Origin: Chitinophaga barathri
GTDB taxonomy: Bacteria; Bacteroidota; Bacteroidia; Chitinophagales; Chitinophagaceae
Reading direction: 5' to 3'
Assembly: GCF_003807585.1 (NCBI RefSeq)
Contig: NZ_RMBX01000003.1
Coordinates: forward strand, 248,001 to 312,000
DNA: 64,000 bases
Made by a program: the position numbers and the translations under genes. The notes under the pieces were generated by a model that saw only the letters and a list, made by a program, of their open reading frames with translations, did not search any database and was not told where the DNA came from. Each line of letters begins with the position of its first letter. The stretch's first letter is position 1. Shown here one piece after another: positions 31,450 through 41,410 of the stretch.

Positions 31450-34400
31450 ATGAAGTTTTCTCACCTGCACGTACATACACAGTTTTCTTTGCTCGACGGA
31501 GCCGCAGACATCAAGCAGCTTTACAAAAAAGCCATGGCGGACAATATGCCCGCCCTTGCGATTACCGACCACGGTAATATGTTCGGCGCATTCCAGTTTG
31601 TGGCGGAAGCTTATAATAACAAGCTCAACCCCGAAGATCCAAAAGATAAACGCCTCAAAGTGAAGCCTATTGTGGGTTGTGAATTTTATCTCGTGGAAAA
31701 CCGTCACAAGCGCCAGTTTACACGCGAAGAAAAAGATCAGCGCTACCACCAGGTGCTGCTCGCAAAAGACGAACAGGGCTATAAAAATCTCATCAAACTT
31801 TGCTCTCTCGGTTATATGGAAGGCCTTTACGGCAAATATCCGCGTATCGACAAAGAGCTGATCCTTCAATATCACAAGGGCCTCATTGCCACCACCTGCT
31901 GCCTCGGCGCTTCCGTGCCAAAAACTATCCTCAAAAAAGGAGAAGATGAAGGCGAAAAGGAATTTAAATGGTGGCTGGACATCTTCGGTGAGGACTTCTA
32001 CGTGGAAATGCAACGCCACGGCATACCCGAACAGGAAAAAGTAAACGTATCCCTCGTCAAATTCGCAGAGAAATATAATGTGAAGATCATCGCGTCCAAC
32101 GACAGCCATTACGTGGACCAGGCGGATGCGAACGCGCACGACATCCTGCTTTGCATCAACACCGGCGAAAAGAAAAGCACCCCTTCCATGAAGGAGTTCT
32201 CCGACGATGATGCCATTGTGAAAAACAAACGTTTTGCTTTTTATAATGACCAGTTCTATTTTAAGAACACGCAGGAAATGAGCAAACTGTTTGCGGACCT
32301 TCCGCAGGCAATCGACAATACGAACGAGATCGTGGATAAAGTGCAGCTGCTGGACCTCAAAAGAGATATCCTGCTGCCCAACTTCCCCATCCCGCCGGAC
32401 TTTATCACGCAGGACCAGTACCTGCGCCATCTCACTTACGAAGGCGCGCGCCAGCGTTATGCGGAGATGACGCCCGAAGTGGAAGAACGCCTGAACTTTG
32501 AGCTGAACGTAATTGAAAACATGGGTTTTGCCGGTTACTTCCTCATCGTGGGCGATTTTATCAAAGCAGGGCGCGAGCTGGGCGTGTTCATCGGCCCGGG
32601 GCGCGGTTCCGCCGCAGGTTCCGCGGTGGCGTACTGCATCGGCATCACGAATATTGACCCGATCAAATACGATCTCCTGTTCGAACGTTTCCTGAACCCG
32701 GAACGTAAGAGCATGCCCGATATTGATACGGACTTCGATGACGAAGGCCGTCAGAAAGTGATCGATTATGTAGTGCAGAAATATGGCAAACAGCAGGTAG
32801 CGCAGATCATTACCTACGGTACCATGGCCGCCAAAATGAGTATCAAGGACGTGGCCCGTGTGATGGACCTGCCGCTGCAGGATTCCAACGGCCTCGCCAA
32901 ACTCGTGCCGGACAAACCAGGCATCCAGCTGTCCCGCATCTTCAACGCCCCGATGGAAGGCGATAAAAGCCTGGTTGAAAAAGAAGGCCTGGCGGCGGAA
33001 GACCTTGAAAACGTAAGAAAACTCCGCGAGCTGATCAAAGGCAACGACCTGCAGGGCGAAGTGCTGCGTGAAGCCTGCGTGCTGGAAGGTTCCGTGCGGA
33101 ACACCGGTATACATGCCGCTGGTATCATCATTGCACCCACGGACCTCTCCGAGCTTATACCCGTTACCACCGCGAAGGACTCCGACCTGCTGGTGACGCA
33201 GTTTGAAGGGAACGTGATCGAAAGCGCCGGCGTAATCAAGATGGACTTTTTGGGTCTCAAGACCCTCACCATCATCAAAGGCGCACTGCAGATGATCAAA
33301 AGGAACCATGGCGTGGAAATCGTGATAGACGACATCCCGCTGGACGATGCCAAAACATTTGAGCTGTACCAGAAAGCGGAAACCAACGCCACGTTCCAGT
33401 TTGAAAGCCCTGGTATGCAGAAGTACCTGCGCGAACTGAAGCCGGATAAATTCGCTGACCTTATCGCGATGAACGCCTTGTACCGTCCGGGCCCGCTGGA
33501 GTATATCCCCACCTTCATCCGCCGTAAACATGGATTAGAACCCGTTACTTATGACGTGCCCGTGATGGAGGAATATCTCGCGGAAACCTATGGCATCAAC
33601 GTTTACCAGGAACAGGTAATGCTGCTCAGCCAGAAAATGGCCGGCTTTTCCAAGGGCGATGCGGACATCCTCCGTAAAGCCATGGGTAAAAAACAGAAGG
33701 CCGTTCTGGATAAAATGAAGGCACAGTTCATGGAAGGCTGTAAAACCAACGGCCACGACCTGAAAATGTGTGATAAAGTATGGACGGACTGGGAAGCGTT
33801 CGCCTCCTATGCGTTCAACAAATCCCACTCCACCTGTTACGCTTTCGTGGCGTACCAGACGGCTTACCTCAAAGCCCACTACCCTGCCGAATACATGGCC
33901 GCGGTGCTGAACAACGCCAGCAACCTGGAAAAGATCACTTTCTTTATGGAAGAGTGTAAACGCATGGGGCTGGATGTATTGCCGCCCGATGTGAACGAGT
34001 CTTTCAAAGGTTTTGCCGTGAACAAAAGAGGCCAGGTACGTTTCGGACTGGCAGGCCTGAAGGGCGTGGGTGAGGCCGCTATCGAGAATATCATTGAGGA
34101 ACGTGAAAAAGGCGGTGCCTACGCCAATATATTCGACATGATCAAACGGGTGAACCAGCGCGCGGTGAACAAAAAATCACTGGAAGCCCTCGCCATGAGC
34201 GGCGCACTGGACTGTTTCCCCGCATTGCACCGCGCACAGTATTTCCATTCGGCGGACAACAGTACCGGACTGGAAAAGATCATCAAATTCGGCCAGCAGG
34301 TGACGGCGGGCAGCCAAAGCACCGGCGGCCTGTTCGGCGATTCTTTCATGAACGAGATACAGCCCCCGAAGATCCCGCCCTGCGATCAATGGCCGCTGTC

Positions 34401-35082
34401 CATCAAACTGAACAACGAAAGGGACGTGACCGGCATTTACATTTCCGGCCACCCGCTGGACGATTACAAGTTCGAGCTGAAACATTACAACATGAACACG
34501 CTGGCGGAAGTGACGGAATACCAGAACCTGATCAGCACGCCTTCCGATAACAATAAAGGAAAACAGAAAGACTTCCGGATGGCGGTGTACGTCACCGGCG
34601 CCGTGGAGCGCATCTCGCGGAACAACAAACAGTTCGGCATCATGACGCTGGAGGATTATACCGGCAAATTTGAATTTGCGCTCTGGAGCGAGGACTTCCT
34701 GAAGTTCACCACCCACTTCAAAACCGGGCTTTGCCTGTACGTAAACGGCGGTTTTAAGGCGCGGAGGTTCAACGACAATGAATACGAGTTCAAGATCAAC
34801 AGTATGCAGCTGCTCCAAGAGGTAAAACGGACGCAGACCCGCAAGGTGGGCATTATCACCATGCCGCAGTTCATCACCCCTGAGGTGATCGACTTCCTCT
34901 CGGATAACATCCAGAAAAACCCCGGTAAGGCGGAAGTGTATTGCCAGCTGATAGACCGTGACGAGGAATTGATGGTGAAGCTGCACACGTTTACCAAACA
35001 TGTCGAAATGAATGACGAACTGGCACAGTTTTTAGACTCGCAGCCTGATTTTGATGTCTGGATAGATACTTTCAATAAGTAG
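31450..35082 (+). CDS. dnaE: DNA polymerase III subunit alpha
   Basis: 1210 residues from the ATG at 31450 (MKFSHLHVHTQFSLLDG); the longer frame back to 31375 is rejected because the protein family starts with this PHP motif. It is the replicative polymerase: PHP domain with HLHVHTQF at the N-terminus, the C-family palm with GPGRGSAAGSAVAYC and the catalytic MPDIDTDFDD, a helix-hairpin-helix region, and an OB fold near the C-terminus. It is complete and of normal length. The upstream 90-base gap is shared with the divergent NlpC/P60 gene. No other replication gene is adjacent; trxA follows after 135 bases. Confidence 0.97.
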   Translation: MKFSHLHVHTQFSLLDGAADIKQLYKKAMADNMPALAITDHGNMFGAFQFVAEAYNNKLNPEDPKDKRLKVKPIVGCEFYLVENRHKRQFTREEKDQRYHQVLLAKDEQGYKNLIKLCSLGYMEGLYGKYPRIDKELILQYHKGLIATTCCLGASVPKTILKKGEDEGEKEFKWWLDIFGEDFYVEMQRHGIPEQEKVNVSLVKFAEKYNVKIIASNDSHYVDQADANAHDILLCINTGEKKSTPSMKEFSDDDAIVKNKRFAFYNDQFYFKNTQEMSKLFADLPQAIDNTNEIVDKVQLLDLKRDILLPNFPIPPDFITQDQYLRHLTYEGARQRYAEMTPEVEERLNFELNVIENMGFAGYFLIVGDFIKAGRELGVFIGPGRGSAAGSAVAYCIGITNIDPIKYDLLFERFLNPERKSMPDIDTDFDDEGRQKVIDYVVQKYGKQQVAQIITYGTMAAKMSIKDVARVMDLPLQDSNGLAKLVPDKPGIQLSRIFNAPMEGDKSLVEKEGLAAEDLENVRKLRELIKGNDLQGEVLREACVLEGSVRNTGIHAAGIIIAPTDLSELIPVTTAKDSDLLVTQFEGNVIESAGVIKMDFLGLKTLTIIKGALQMIKRNHGVEIVIDDIPLDDAKTFELYQKAETNATFQFESPGMQKYLRELKPDKFADLIAMNALYRPGPLEYIPTFIRRKHGLEPVTYDVPVMEEYLAETYGINVYQEQVMLLSQKMAGFSKGDADILRKAMGKKQKAVLDKMKAQFMEGCKTNGHDLKMCDKVWTDWEAFASYAFNKSHSTCYAFVAYQTAYLKAHYPAEYMAAVLNNASNLEKITFFMEECKRMGLDVLPPDVNESFKGFAVNKRGQVRFGLAGLKGVGEAAIENIIEEREKGGAYANIFDMIKRVNQRAVNKKSLEALAMSGALDCFPALHRAQYFHSADNSTGLEKIIKFGQQVTAGSQSTGGLFGDSFMNEIQPPKIPPCDQWPLSIKLNNERDVTGIYISGHPLDDYKFELKHYNMNTLAEVTEYQNLISTPSDNNKGKQKDFRMAVYVTGAVERISRNNKQFGIMTLEDYTGKFEFALWSEDFLKFTTHFKTGLCLYVNGGFKARRFNDNEYEFKINSMQLLQEVKRTQTRKVGIITMPQFITPEVIDFLSDNIQKNPGKAEVYCQLIDRDEELMVKLHTFTKHVEMNDELAQFLDSQPDFDVWIDTFNK

Positions 35083-35217
35083 CGATGCCAAAAAAGCAGT
35101 AGTTTTACACCGGTTTAGTTTTTGTATATATTGCAGGACGATTTGAAGAAACTGAACCAGTAAACAATCTGGAAACCAATCATTTAATAAAAATTATAAA
35201 CTTTTAAATCTATAAAA

Positions 35218-35535
35218 ATGGCTTTAGAATTCACAGATGCGAACTTTCAAACCACCGTTTTAAACTCAGACAAGCTGACTGTGGTAGACTTTTGGGCAGA
35301 ATGGTGCGGTCCCTGTCGCGCAATCGGTCCCGTGATTGAGGAACTGTCTAAAGATTACGATGGTAAAGTGAACGTTGGTAAGGTGAATGTGGACAACAAC
35401 CCGCAGATCTCCATGAACTACGGCATCACCAGTATCCCCGCGATCCTTTTCATTAAGGACGGTAAAGTGGTGGACAAACAGGTGGGCGCGGTTCCCAAAT
35501 CTGTTCTTGAAAAGAAGATCCAGGCTAACCTCTAG
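35218..35535 (+). CDS. trxA: Thioredoxin
   Basis: 105 residues, a single thioredoxin domain without signal peptide, so cytoplasmic. The active site WCGPC has its two redox cysteines at 30 and 33, and the cis-proline loop is TSIPAIL. It reduces protein disulfides using thioredoxin reductase (not in the window). The 135-base upstream gap is AT-rich near the start codon, and the gene ends at its own terminator, so it is a separate unit from dnaE. Confidence 0.96.
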   Translation: MALEFTDANFQTTVLNSDKLTVVDFWAEWCGPCRAIGPVIEELSKDYDGKVNVGKVNVDNNPQISMNYGITSIPAILFIKDGKVVDKQVGAVPKSVLEKKIQANL

Positions 35536-35557
35536 TACCGGATTTCGCATAAAATTG

Positions 35558-35587
35558 AAAGGGCGGCTTTAATGCTGCCCTTTTTTT
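35558..35587 (+). terminator. Intrinsic terminator of trxA
   Basis: The stem AAAGGGCGGC / GCTGCCCTTT (one G-T pair), loop TTTAAT, is followed by a long T run. It is 22 bases after the trxA stop. Confidence 0.9.
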
Positions 35588-35649
35588 GTGCCCGGATGGC
35601 CTCATATGAACATATTCCCTTATTTTGCCTGCTAAATCAATCTCTGAGA

Positions 35650-37284
35650 ATGCTACAATGGGAAAATGTTGCCCGCGGCATGCTGGGTATGTTCTTTCTT
35701 GTGATGGTTTGTTACCTCCTGAGCAACAACCGCCGTGCTATTAACTGGAAACTGGTGGGTATCGGGATCTGCGCACAGATCATGTTCGCCATGGGCGTGC
35801 TCAATACGCAGCTGGGCGGGCAGCCGGTTTTCTGGGTACTGTTCGGCGTCATGATCCTCCTGTATTGTGTGAACCGTTTCAGGCGAAAACAAACCGAAGG
35901 TTTTGGCCTTCCGAAAGATATACTGAGCTGGCTGGTGGCCGTGGCCGCGTTAGCCGGCTTTTTTTTCGGCATCATCCGCAGCACGCAGTTCCCCCTCCCC
36001 GCCGTGGCGTTTTTCATCGGCCTGGTGCCGATCGTGGCCATGATCAAAGTATTGCAGAAAAAAAACCTCGAGCTGCTGAAATGGACCATTCTCGCGGGCT
36101 GCCTGGTACTGACCCTTTCCGTGTATATGCGCTGGTGCTCTCCCCAGGTATTCAGCAGTGTGCTTTCCGCCGTTTCCAGCGCTTTTGTGGACCTCATCAA
36201 TATCAGTCATAAGGGCACCGAATTTATGTTCCAGGGGCTGGCGGATTACAAGGGCGCCTGGGGATACATTTTTGCCGTGCAGGTGCTGCCGAACATCATT
36301 TTCTTCGCCGCGCTGAGCTCCGTGCTGTATTACCTGGGCGTGCTCCAGAAGATCGTATACGTTTTTGCCTATCTCCTCAATAAATTAAGCATTTCCGGCG
36401 CTGAGAGCCTTTCCACGGCGGCGAACATCTTCCTGGGGCAAACGGAGGCCCCGCTGATGATCCGGCCTTACCTGGAAAAAATGACCCGCTCCGAGATACT
36501 CTGCATCATGGTGGGCGGCTTTGCCAATACCGCCGGCAGCGTACTGGCCGCTTATGTGGGCATGCTGGGCGGCGCGGACGTGGGGCAACAGGAATATTTT
36601 GCCCTCCATATGCTCAGCCAGAGCATCATGAGCGCCCCGGCCGCCATCGTGTGCGCCAAGCTCCTTTTCCCCGAAACACAGGCGCACCTGATCCAGAAAG
36701 ACCTGTACGTGCCTAAAGAAAAACTGGGCGACAACTTCCTGGACGCGCTTTCCATAGGCACCACGGACGGCCTGAAGCTTGCCGTGAACGTAGGCGCCAT
36801 GCTCATCGTATTCACCGCCCTGATGTATGTGGTGAACGCCATGCTGGGATGGGTGGGCAACCAGACGGCCATCAACCCGCAGATAGCGGCCATGAGCGGC
36901 GGGCAGTACAAAGAGCTGAGCCTGGAAATGCTCCTGGGTTACCTCTTCAGCCCCGTAGCCTGGATGATAGGCGTGGCGCAGCAGGATATGCTGGCCGTGG
37001 GGCAGCTGCTGGGCCAGAAGACCGTGCTGAATGAATTTATCGCGTACCAGTCGCTGGCGGTGATGAAAGACGCGAATATGATACACGATCCGAAATCGCT
37101 GCTGATCGTGACCTATGCGCTCTGCGGCTTTGCCAACTTTGCCTCCATCGGTATCCAGATCGGGGGGATCAGCCAGCTGGCGCCGAACCAGCGCCGCAAC
37201 CTGACGGAACTGGGCGTTAAAGCGCTTATCGGCGGCACCATTGCCTGCCTGATGTGCGGGTGCATTGCGGGGGCGCTGAGTTAG
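35650..37284 (+). CDS. Concentrative nucleoside transporter (CNT/NupC family)
   Basis: 544 residues from the ATG at 35650 (MLQWENVARGMLGMFFLVMVCYLL); the frame continues back to 35572 into the trxA terminator, so that longer start is rejected. It is hydrophobic throughout. The CNT core shows GADYKGAWGYIFAVQVLPNIIFFAALSSVLYYLG-like text (here LADYKGAWGYIFA...), GAESLSTAANIFLGQTEAPLMIRPYL, a key nucleoside-site motif, and GFANFASIGIQIGG near the end. CNTs take up nucleosides with Na+ or H+. About 100 extra residues at the N-terminus and an insertion near 400 make it longer than E. coli NupC (about 400). It may feed the phosphorylase at 14320. Confidence 0.9.
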   Translation: MLQWENVARGMLGMFFLVMVCYLLSNNRRAINWKLVGIGICAQIMFAMGVLNTQLGGQPVFWVLFGVMILLYCVNRFRRKQTEGFGLPKDILSWLVAVAALAGFFFGIIRSTQFPLPAVAFFIGLVPIVAMIKVLQKKNLELLKWTILAGCLVLTLSVYMRWCSPQVFSSVLSAVSSAFVDLINISHKGTEFMFQGLADYKGAWGYIFAVQVLPNIIFFAALSSVLYYLGVLQKIVYVFAYLLNKLSISGAESLSTAANIFLGQTEAPLMIRPYLEKMTRSEILCIMVGGFANTAGSVLAAYVGMLGGADVGQQEYFALHMLSQSIMSAPAAIVCAKLLFPETQAHLIQKDLYVPKEKLGDNFLDALSIGTTDGLKLAVNVGAMLIVFTALMYVVNAMLGWVGNQTAINPQIAAMSGGQYKELSLEMLLGYLFSPVAWMIGVAQQDMLAVGQLLGQKTVLNEFIAYQSLAVMKDANMIHDPKSLLIVTYALCGFANFASIGIQIGGISQLAPNQRRNLTELGVKALIGGTIACLMCGCIAGALS

Positions 37285-37481
37285 GTCTTTATCCATGTGG
37301 ATAAAATACCGCACCCTCCTACCGCCTTGCCACCCAATCGACTATACGGCCGGTTGCCCGGTATTTTCAGGCGGTTGACCGATTATTCCGCTTTAATCTC
37401 AGCCGCTGTAAGTACATTTACAAAGCGAACCGTGACGGACCGGCTTTTGATCATATCACTATCACCTATAACGGATATCTC

Positions 37482-39608
37482 TTGCGTAATTTTACCCTGC
37501 TCGCCCTGCTCCTGTTCTCTTTCGCAGGCGCGTCAGCCCAACGGAAATGCGGAACGGAAACAGCCCTGGCCCAAAAGCTCAAAGACCAGCCCAAACTGGT
37601 GGCGAAAATGCAGGCCGTGGAAACCACCCTCCGGAAAATAAGGCCCCCGCGTAACCTTCAACGGGTGAATCCCCGCGTGACCATCCCCGTGGTGGTGCAT
37701 ATTGTGCTGCCGGACCCTTCGGTGGTGACGGACCAGCAGATACTCAGCCAGATCGCCTCCCTGAACCTGGACTATATCGCCCAGAACCCCGATATCGTGA
37801 ATGTGCCGGCCGCCTGGCAGGCCATTATCGGCAATTCCGAGCTCCAATTCTGCCTTGCCGCCCGCACGCCGGACGGCGACCCCTCCGGCGGCATTACCCG
37901 CACGGTAACGCAGCGCAGCGGCTTTTCCATCAACGGCGCCGCCGCCGATGTAAAATACACTTCCACAGGCGGCACCCCCGGCTGGGATAATACCCGCTTT
38001 CTCAACATCTGGGTTTGCGTGCTGGACGACAACTTCCTGGGCGTGGCCACCCCTCCCGGCAACGTGTTTCCCGCGGAAGAAGATGGCGTGGTGGTGAATT
38101 ACCGCGCTTTCGGCACTAACGGCTCCGCCCGCGCACCCTTTAACCTCGGCCGCACCCTCACCCATGAAATTGGCCATTACTTCGGCCTCCGCCACATCTG
38201 GGGAGACGATAACGGCAATTGCTCCGGCGACGACGGCGTAGGCGACACCCCCCTCCAGGGAAGCGAGACCTATGGCTGCCCTGCCGGCGTACAGACGGAT
38301 ATGTGCTCCCCCATCGCCCCCGGTTACATGTACATGAATTACATGGATTATGTGAACGATGCCTGCATGATACTCTTCAGCACCGGGCAAACGGACCGCA
38401 TGCGCAACGCGCTGGACGCCCAACGCGCTTCCCTGCTCAATTCCGACGGCTGCATCCCGGTGAACCTCCGCAATGTGGACGCCGGCATCGCCGAAGTGCA
38501 GCAACCCACTGGCTACCGCTGCGAAGCAGGCCAAACGCCGCTGGTACTGCTGAAAAACCGTGGTTTTGACGCCCTCACCTCCGCAACGATCCGGTACACC
38601 GTCAACGACGGCCCGCCGGTAGATTATAACTGGACCGGCAACCTCGCCACCCTCCAGCAAACGCCCGTGACTTTGCCCATATTCCAGGCGGGCCAGGGTA
38701 CTTTTACCCTTAAAGCCTGGACCCTGAACCCGAATGGCGGGGCGGACGAGCAGCCGGAGAACGATACGGCCTCCGTGAGCTTCAATTACCGCAGCCCTTC
38801 CGTCATGCCTTTCACCGAAACCTTCGAAGGGGCCGCCTTCCCCCCGGACGCTTTCAGCATCCGCAACCCGGACCGCAGTTTTACCTGGGAAAGAGCCTCC
38901 GTGGGCAGCCGTGGCAGCAGCCGCAGCGCCTTCATCCGCAACCTCGGCTACGCCACGAACAATGAGGTGGATGACCTGATAGGACCCGTGGTGGACGGAT
39001 CCGTCGCGGATTCCGTGTTCGTGAGCTTTGACCTGGCCGCCGCCGTGGCTACCCTCCCCGGCACGCCCGGCAACGCCTGGGATACCCTGGAAGTGATGGT
39101 GACGCTCGATTGCGGCCAGACCTTCATCCCCACCGGCTACAAAAAATGGGGCGCCACGCTGATGACCCGCAGGACGCCCACGGATGTGGAGTTTGTGCCC
39201 ACCGCCAGCGAATGGCGGACAGACACCGTGGATCTCACGCCCTTCGTGAAAAAACAACCCTTCCGCGTGGTATTCCGTAATACGACGAACTACGAGAACA
39301 ACGTGTACATAGACCAGGTGAACATCTTTAAAAAAGACGCCAATCCGGATCTCGTGAGCCGCGGCATCCTCATATGGCCCAACGCCTTCCGCAGGCAGTT
39401 CTATATCGAGTTCAGCAGCTGGCCGGAAGACCTGAAAGCCATCGCCGTGTACGACGCCGCGGGAAGGCAGGTATACCGCCAGCAGCCTGTGATCCGCAGC
39501 GGCAACCGGACTACAATTGATTTGGTAAATGCCTCAAATGGTGTTTACTTTGTAACGTTATTTTACAGCCAACAGGTGAGGACATATAAAATAGTGAAAG
39601 CAAAATGA
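37482..39608 (+). CDS. Secreted M43-type (pappalysin-like) zinc metalloprotease with type IX sorting domain (TTG start)
   Basis: 708 residues. TTG is the only plausible start in frame and is followed by a signal peptide (MRNFTLLALLLFSFAGASAQ). The zinc motif HEIGHYFGLRH is at 228-238 and the Met-turn MNYMDY at 285-290, as in M43 metzincins. Beta-sandwich regions follow (about 320-620). The C-terminal 80 residues (IWPNAFRRQFYIEF, AIAVYDAAGRQVY, VNASNGVYFVTL, TYKIVK) are a type A sorting domain for type IX secretion. The enzyme should be exported and cleave extracellular proteins. Its stop overlaps the mqnE start by 4 bases. Confidence 0.87.
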   Translation: MRNFTLLALLLFSFAGASAQRKCGTETALAQKLKDQPKLVAKMQAVETTLRKIRPPRNLQRVNPRVTIPVVVHIVLPDPSVVTDQQILSQIASLNLDYIAQNPDIVNVPAAWQAIIGNSELQFCLAARTPDGDPSGGITRTVTQRSGFSINGAAADVKYTSTGGTPGWDNTRFLNIWVCVLDDNFLGVATPPGNVFPAEEDGVVVNYRAFGTNGSARAPFNLGRTLTHEIGHYFGLRHIWGDDNGNCSGDDGVGDTPLQGSETYGCPAGVQTDMCSPIAPGYMYMNYMDYVNDACMILFSTGQTDRMRNALDAQRASLLNSDGCIPVNLRNVDAGIAEVQQPTGYRCEAGQTPLVLLKNRGFDALTSATIRYTVNDGPPVDYNWTGNLATLQQTPVTLPIFQAGQGTFTLKAWTLNPNGGADEQPENDTASVSFNYRSPSVMPFTETFEGAAFPPDAFSIRNPDRSFTWERASVGSRGSSRSAFIRNLGYATNNEVDDLIGPVVDGSVADSVFVSFDLAAAVATLPGTPGNAWDTLEVMVTLDCGQTFIPTGYKKWGATLMTRRTPTDVEFVPTASEWRTDTVDLTPFVKKQPFRVVFRNTTNYENNVYIDQVNIFKKDANPDLVSRGILIWPNAFRRQFYIEFSSWPEDLKAIAVYDAAGRQVYRQQPVIRSGNRTTIDLVNASNGVYFVTLFYSQQVRTYKIVKAK

Positions 39609-40789
39609 CGACGACGACCACAGCACCAAAGCCCGGATTACTGACCATTCTCTCTTCGCCCGCCCTGGACAAGGATTTAAAAAGGATCGCAGATAAAGTG
39701 CTGAACCGGGAAAGGCTTACGCAGGAAGACGGCATAATGCTGTTTGAAAAAGGAGAGATCGGGTACCTGGGAGCACTTGCCAATTACGTGCGCGAAAGAC
39801 TGCACGGGAACAAAACTTACTTCAACCGCAATTTTCATATTGAGCCTACCAACGTTTGCGTGTTCACCTGCAAATTCTGCTCTTATTCAAGGCTCTACAA
39901 AAACCGCGAAGAAGGCTGGGAACTCAGCATAGACGAGATGCTGGACATCGTAAAAAAATACGACGGCCAGCCCGTTACCGAAGTGCACATCGTAGGCGGC
40001 GTGCACCCGAAAATGAACCTGGACTTCTTCACCGAACTGATGCGCCGCATCAAAGCACACCGCCCCGATCTGCACATCAAAGGTTTTACGCCCGTTGAGC
40101 TGGATTACATGTTCCGGAAAGCGAAAGTAAGCGCGGAAGAAGGTATGCGCATGATGAAGGAAGCCGGCCTGCAATCCCTTCCCGGGGGCGGCGCGGAGAT
40201 CTTCCACCCGGACATCCGTGTGCAGATATGCCACGACAAAGTGGATGCGGACGGCTGGCTGAACATTCACCGCACGGCCCACAACATGGGTATGGTTACA
40301 AACGCTACCATGCTGTACGGCCACATCGAGGAGTACTGGCACCGCGTGGACCATATGGAGCGCCTGCGCAGCCTCCAGGATGAAACGCACGGTTTCAACA
40401 CCTTCATCCCGCTCAAATTCCGCAATAAGGACAACGACATGGCGCATGTGCCCGAATCCACCATTGTGGAGGATCTCAGGATGTACGCCATCGCCCGCCT
40501 GTATATGGATAATTTCCAGCACCTGAAAGCCTACTGGCCCATGCTGGGAAGGAACAGCGCGCAGCTCACGCTTTCCTTCGGCGTAAACGACCTGGACGGC
40601 ACGATCGACGATACCACGAAGATCTACTCCATGGCCGGCTCCGAAGAACAGTCCCCTTCCATGAACACCGCGCAGCTCGCCATGCTCATCAAACAGGCCG
40701 GCAGAACGCCCGTGGAAAGAGATACCGTGTACAACGAAGTGAAAGACTACTCCGAAGTGGAATTCACCGAAGAAGAATTGCTGAATTAA
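39605..40789 (+). CDS. mqnE: Aminofutalosine synthase (radical SAM)
   Basis: 394 residues. The radical-SAM cluster motif CVFTCKFC has cysteines at 85, 89 and 92 (CxxxCxxC). Other family segments are HIVGGVHPKMNLDFF, SLPGGGAEIFHPDIRVQIC and FNTFIPLKFRNKDNDM. MqnE joins 3-[(1-carboxyvinyl)oxy]benzoate to SAM to make 6-amino-6-deoxyfutalosine, so this organism uses the futalosine route to menaquinone. CofH and MqnC are relatives; the length and the block pattern favour MqnE. The start overlaps the protease stop by ATGA, an unexpected partner; a terminator follows. Confidence 0.9.
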   Translation: MTTTTTAPKPGLLTILSSPALDKDLKRIADKVLNRERLTQEDGIMLFEKGEIGYLGALANYVRERLHGNKTYFNRNFHIEPTNVCVFTCKFCSYSRLYKNREEGWELSIDEMLDIVKKYDGQPVTEVHIVGGVHPKMNLDFFTELMRRIKAHRPDLHIKGFTPVELDYMFRKAKVSAEEGMRMMKEAGLQSLPGGGAEIFHPDIRVQICHDKVDADGWLNIHRTAHNMGMVTNATMLYGHIEEYWHRVDHMERLRSLQDETHGFNTFIPLKFRNKDNDMAHVPESTIVEDLRMYAIARLYMDNFQHLKAYWPMLGRNSAQLTLSFGVNDLDGTIDDTTKIYSMAGSEEQSPSMNTAQLAMLIKQAGRTPVERDTVYNEVKDYSEVEFTEEELLN

Positions 40790-40807
40790 GACACCTGATA
40801 ATATTTA

Positions 40808-40850
40808 CAAAAAGAGGAATGGCCCCTGCTTTTCCTCTTTTTGTTTTTTA
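40808..40850 (+). terminator. Intrinsic terminator of mqnE
   Basis: A perfect 12-bp stem CAAAAAGAGGAA (40808-40819) / TTCCTCTTTTTG (40832-40843) with a 12-base loop is followed by T7. Confidence 0.88.
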
Positions 40851-40879
40851 ATTACCTTCAGTCCTCAAATTGCGTAATC

Positions 40880-41407
40880 ATGAAGAATTTTATGTGGATC
40901 ATGGCGATCTCCGGCTTTGCACTGGCCGCGTCCTGCCAAAACCAGCCCACACAGGACAGCGGCGCAGACACTGCTACCGCTCCCACCACCGCCACCACGC
41001 CCGCGCCTGATGGCCCCGTATTCAAAAAAGAAGGCCAGCTGTCCTTTATCGGTAAAGAAAAAGGCGATACGATCAAAACGATTGATATTGAAATAGCGGA
41101 GACGGACGAAGAAAGGGCCAAAGGCCTGATGGACCGCAAATCCATGGAAGATACACAAGGCATGCTGTTCATCTTCTCAGCGCCCGAAGAACAGTCTTTC
41201 TGGATGAAAAACACCTACATCTCCCTGGACATCATGTATGTGAACGAAAAGTTCGAGATCGTATCCATCCAGAAATACGCGACTCCCCTTTCAGAAGAAA
41301 GCCTGCCCTCCTATAAAAAAGCACAGTACGTGGTGGAAACCAATGCCGGTTTTGCGGACAAATACAAGATCGCATTCGGGGACAAGATCGCGTACACTAA
41401 AAAATAA
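40880..41407 (+). CDS. DUF192 lipoprotein
   Basis: 175 residues from the ATG at 40880; the frame extends to 40841 but that would lie in the terminator T-run. A lipoprotein signal ends ALAASC (lipobox), followed by a Thr/Ala/Pro-rich linker (about 20-45). The DUF192 domain has EIAETDEERAKGLMDRKSMEDTQGMLFIF and the characteristic FWMKNTYISLDIMYVN, then SLPSYKKAQYVVETNAGFADKYKIAFGDKI. The function of this widespread family is not established. TACCTTCA at the expected distance upstream resembles the -7 box. Confidence 0.85.
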   Translation: MKNFMWIMAISGFALAASCQNQPTQDSGADTATAPTTATTPAPDGPVFKKEGQLSFIGKEKGDTIKTIDIEIAETDEERAKGLMDRKSMEDTQGMLFIFSAPEEQSFWMKNTYISLDIMYVNEKFEIVSIQKYATPLSEESLPSYKKAQYVVETNAGFADKYKIAFGDKIAYTKK

Positions 41408-41410
41408 TAT

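Noticed and set aside
31426..33531. 701-residue antisense frame opposite dnaE
   Set aside because: It is a GC-codon shadow of dnaE, rich in His/Val/Phe, without recognisable domains; dnaE is certain.
37533..39257. 574-residue antisense frame opposite the metalloprotease
   Set aside because: Gly/His/Val-rich shadow of a GC-rich gene with a complete signal peptide, zinc motif and sorting domain on the other strand.
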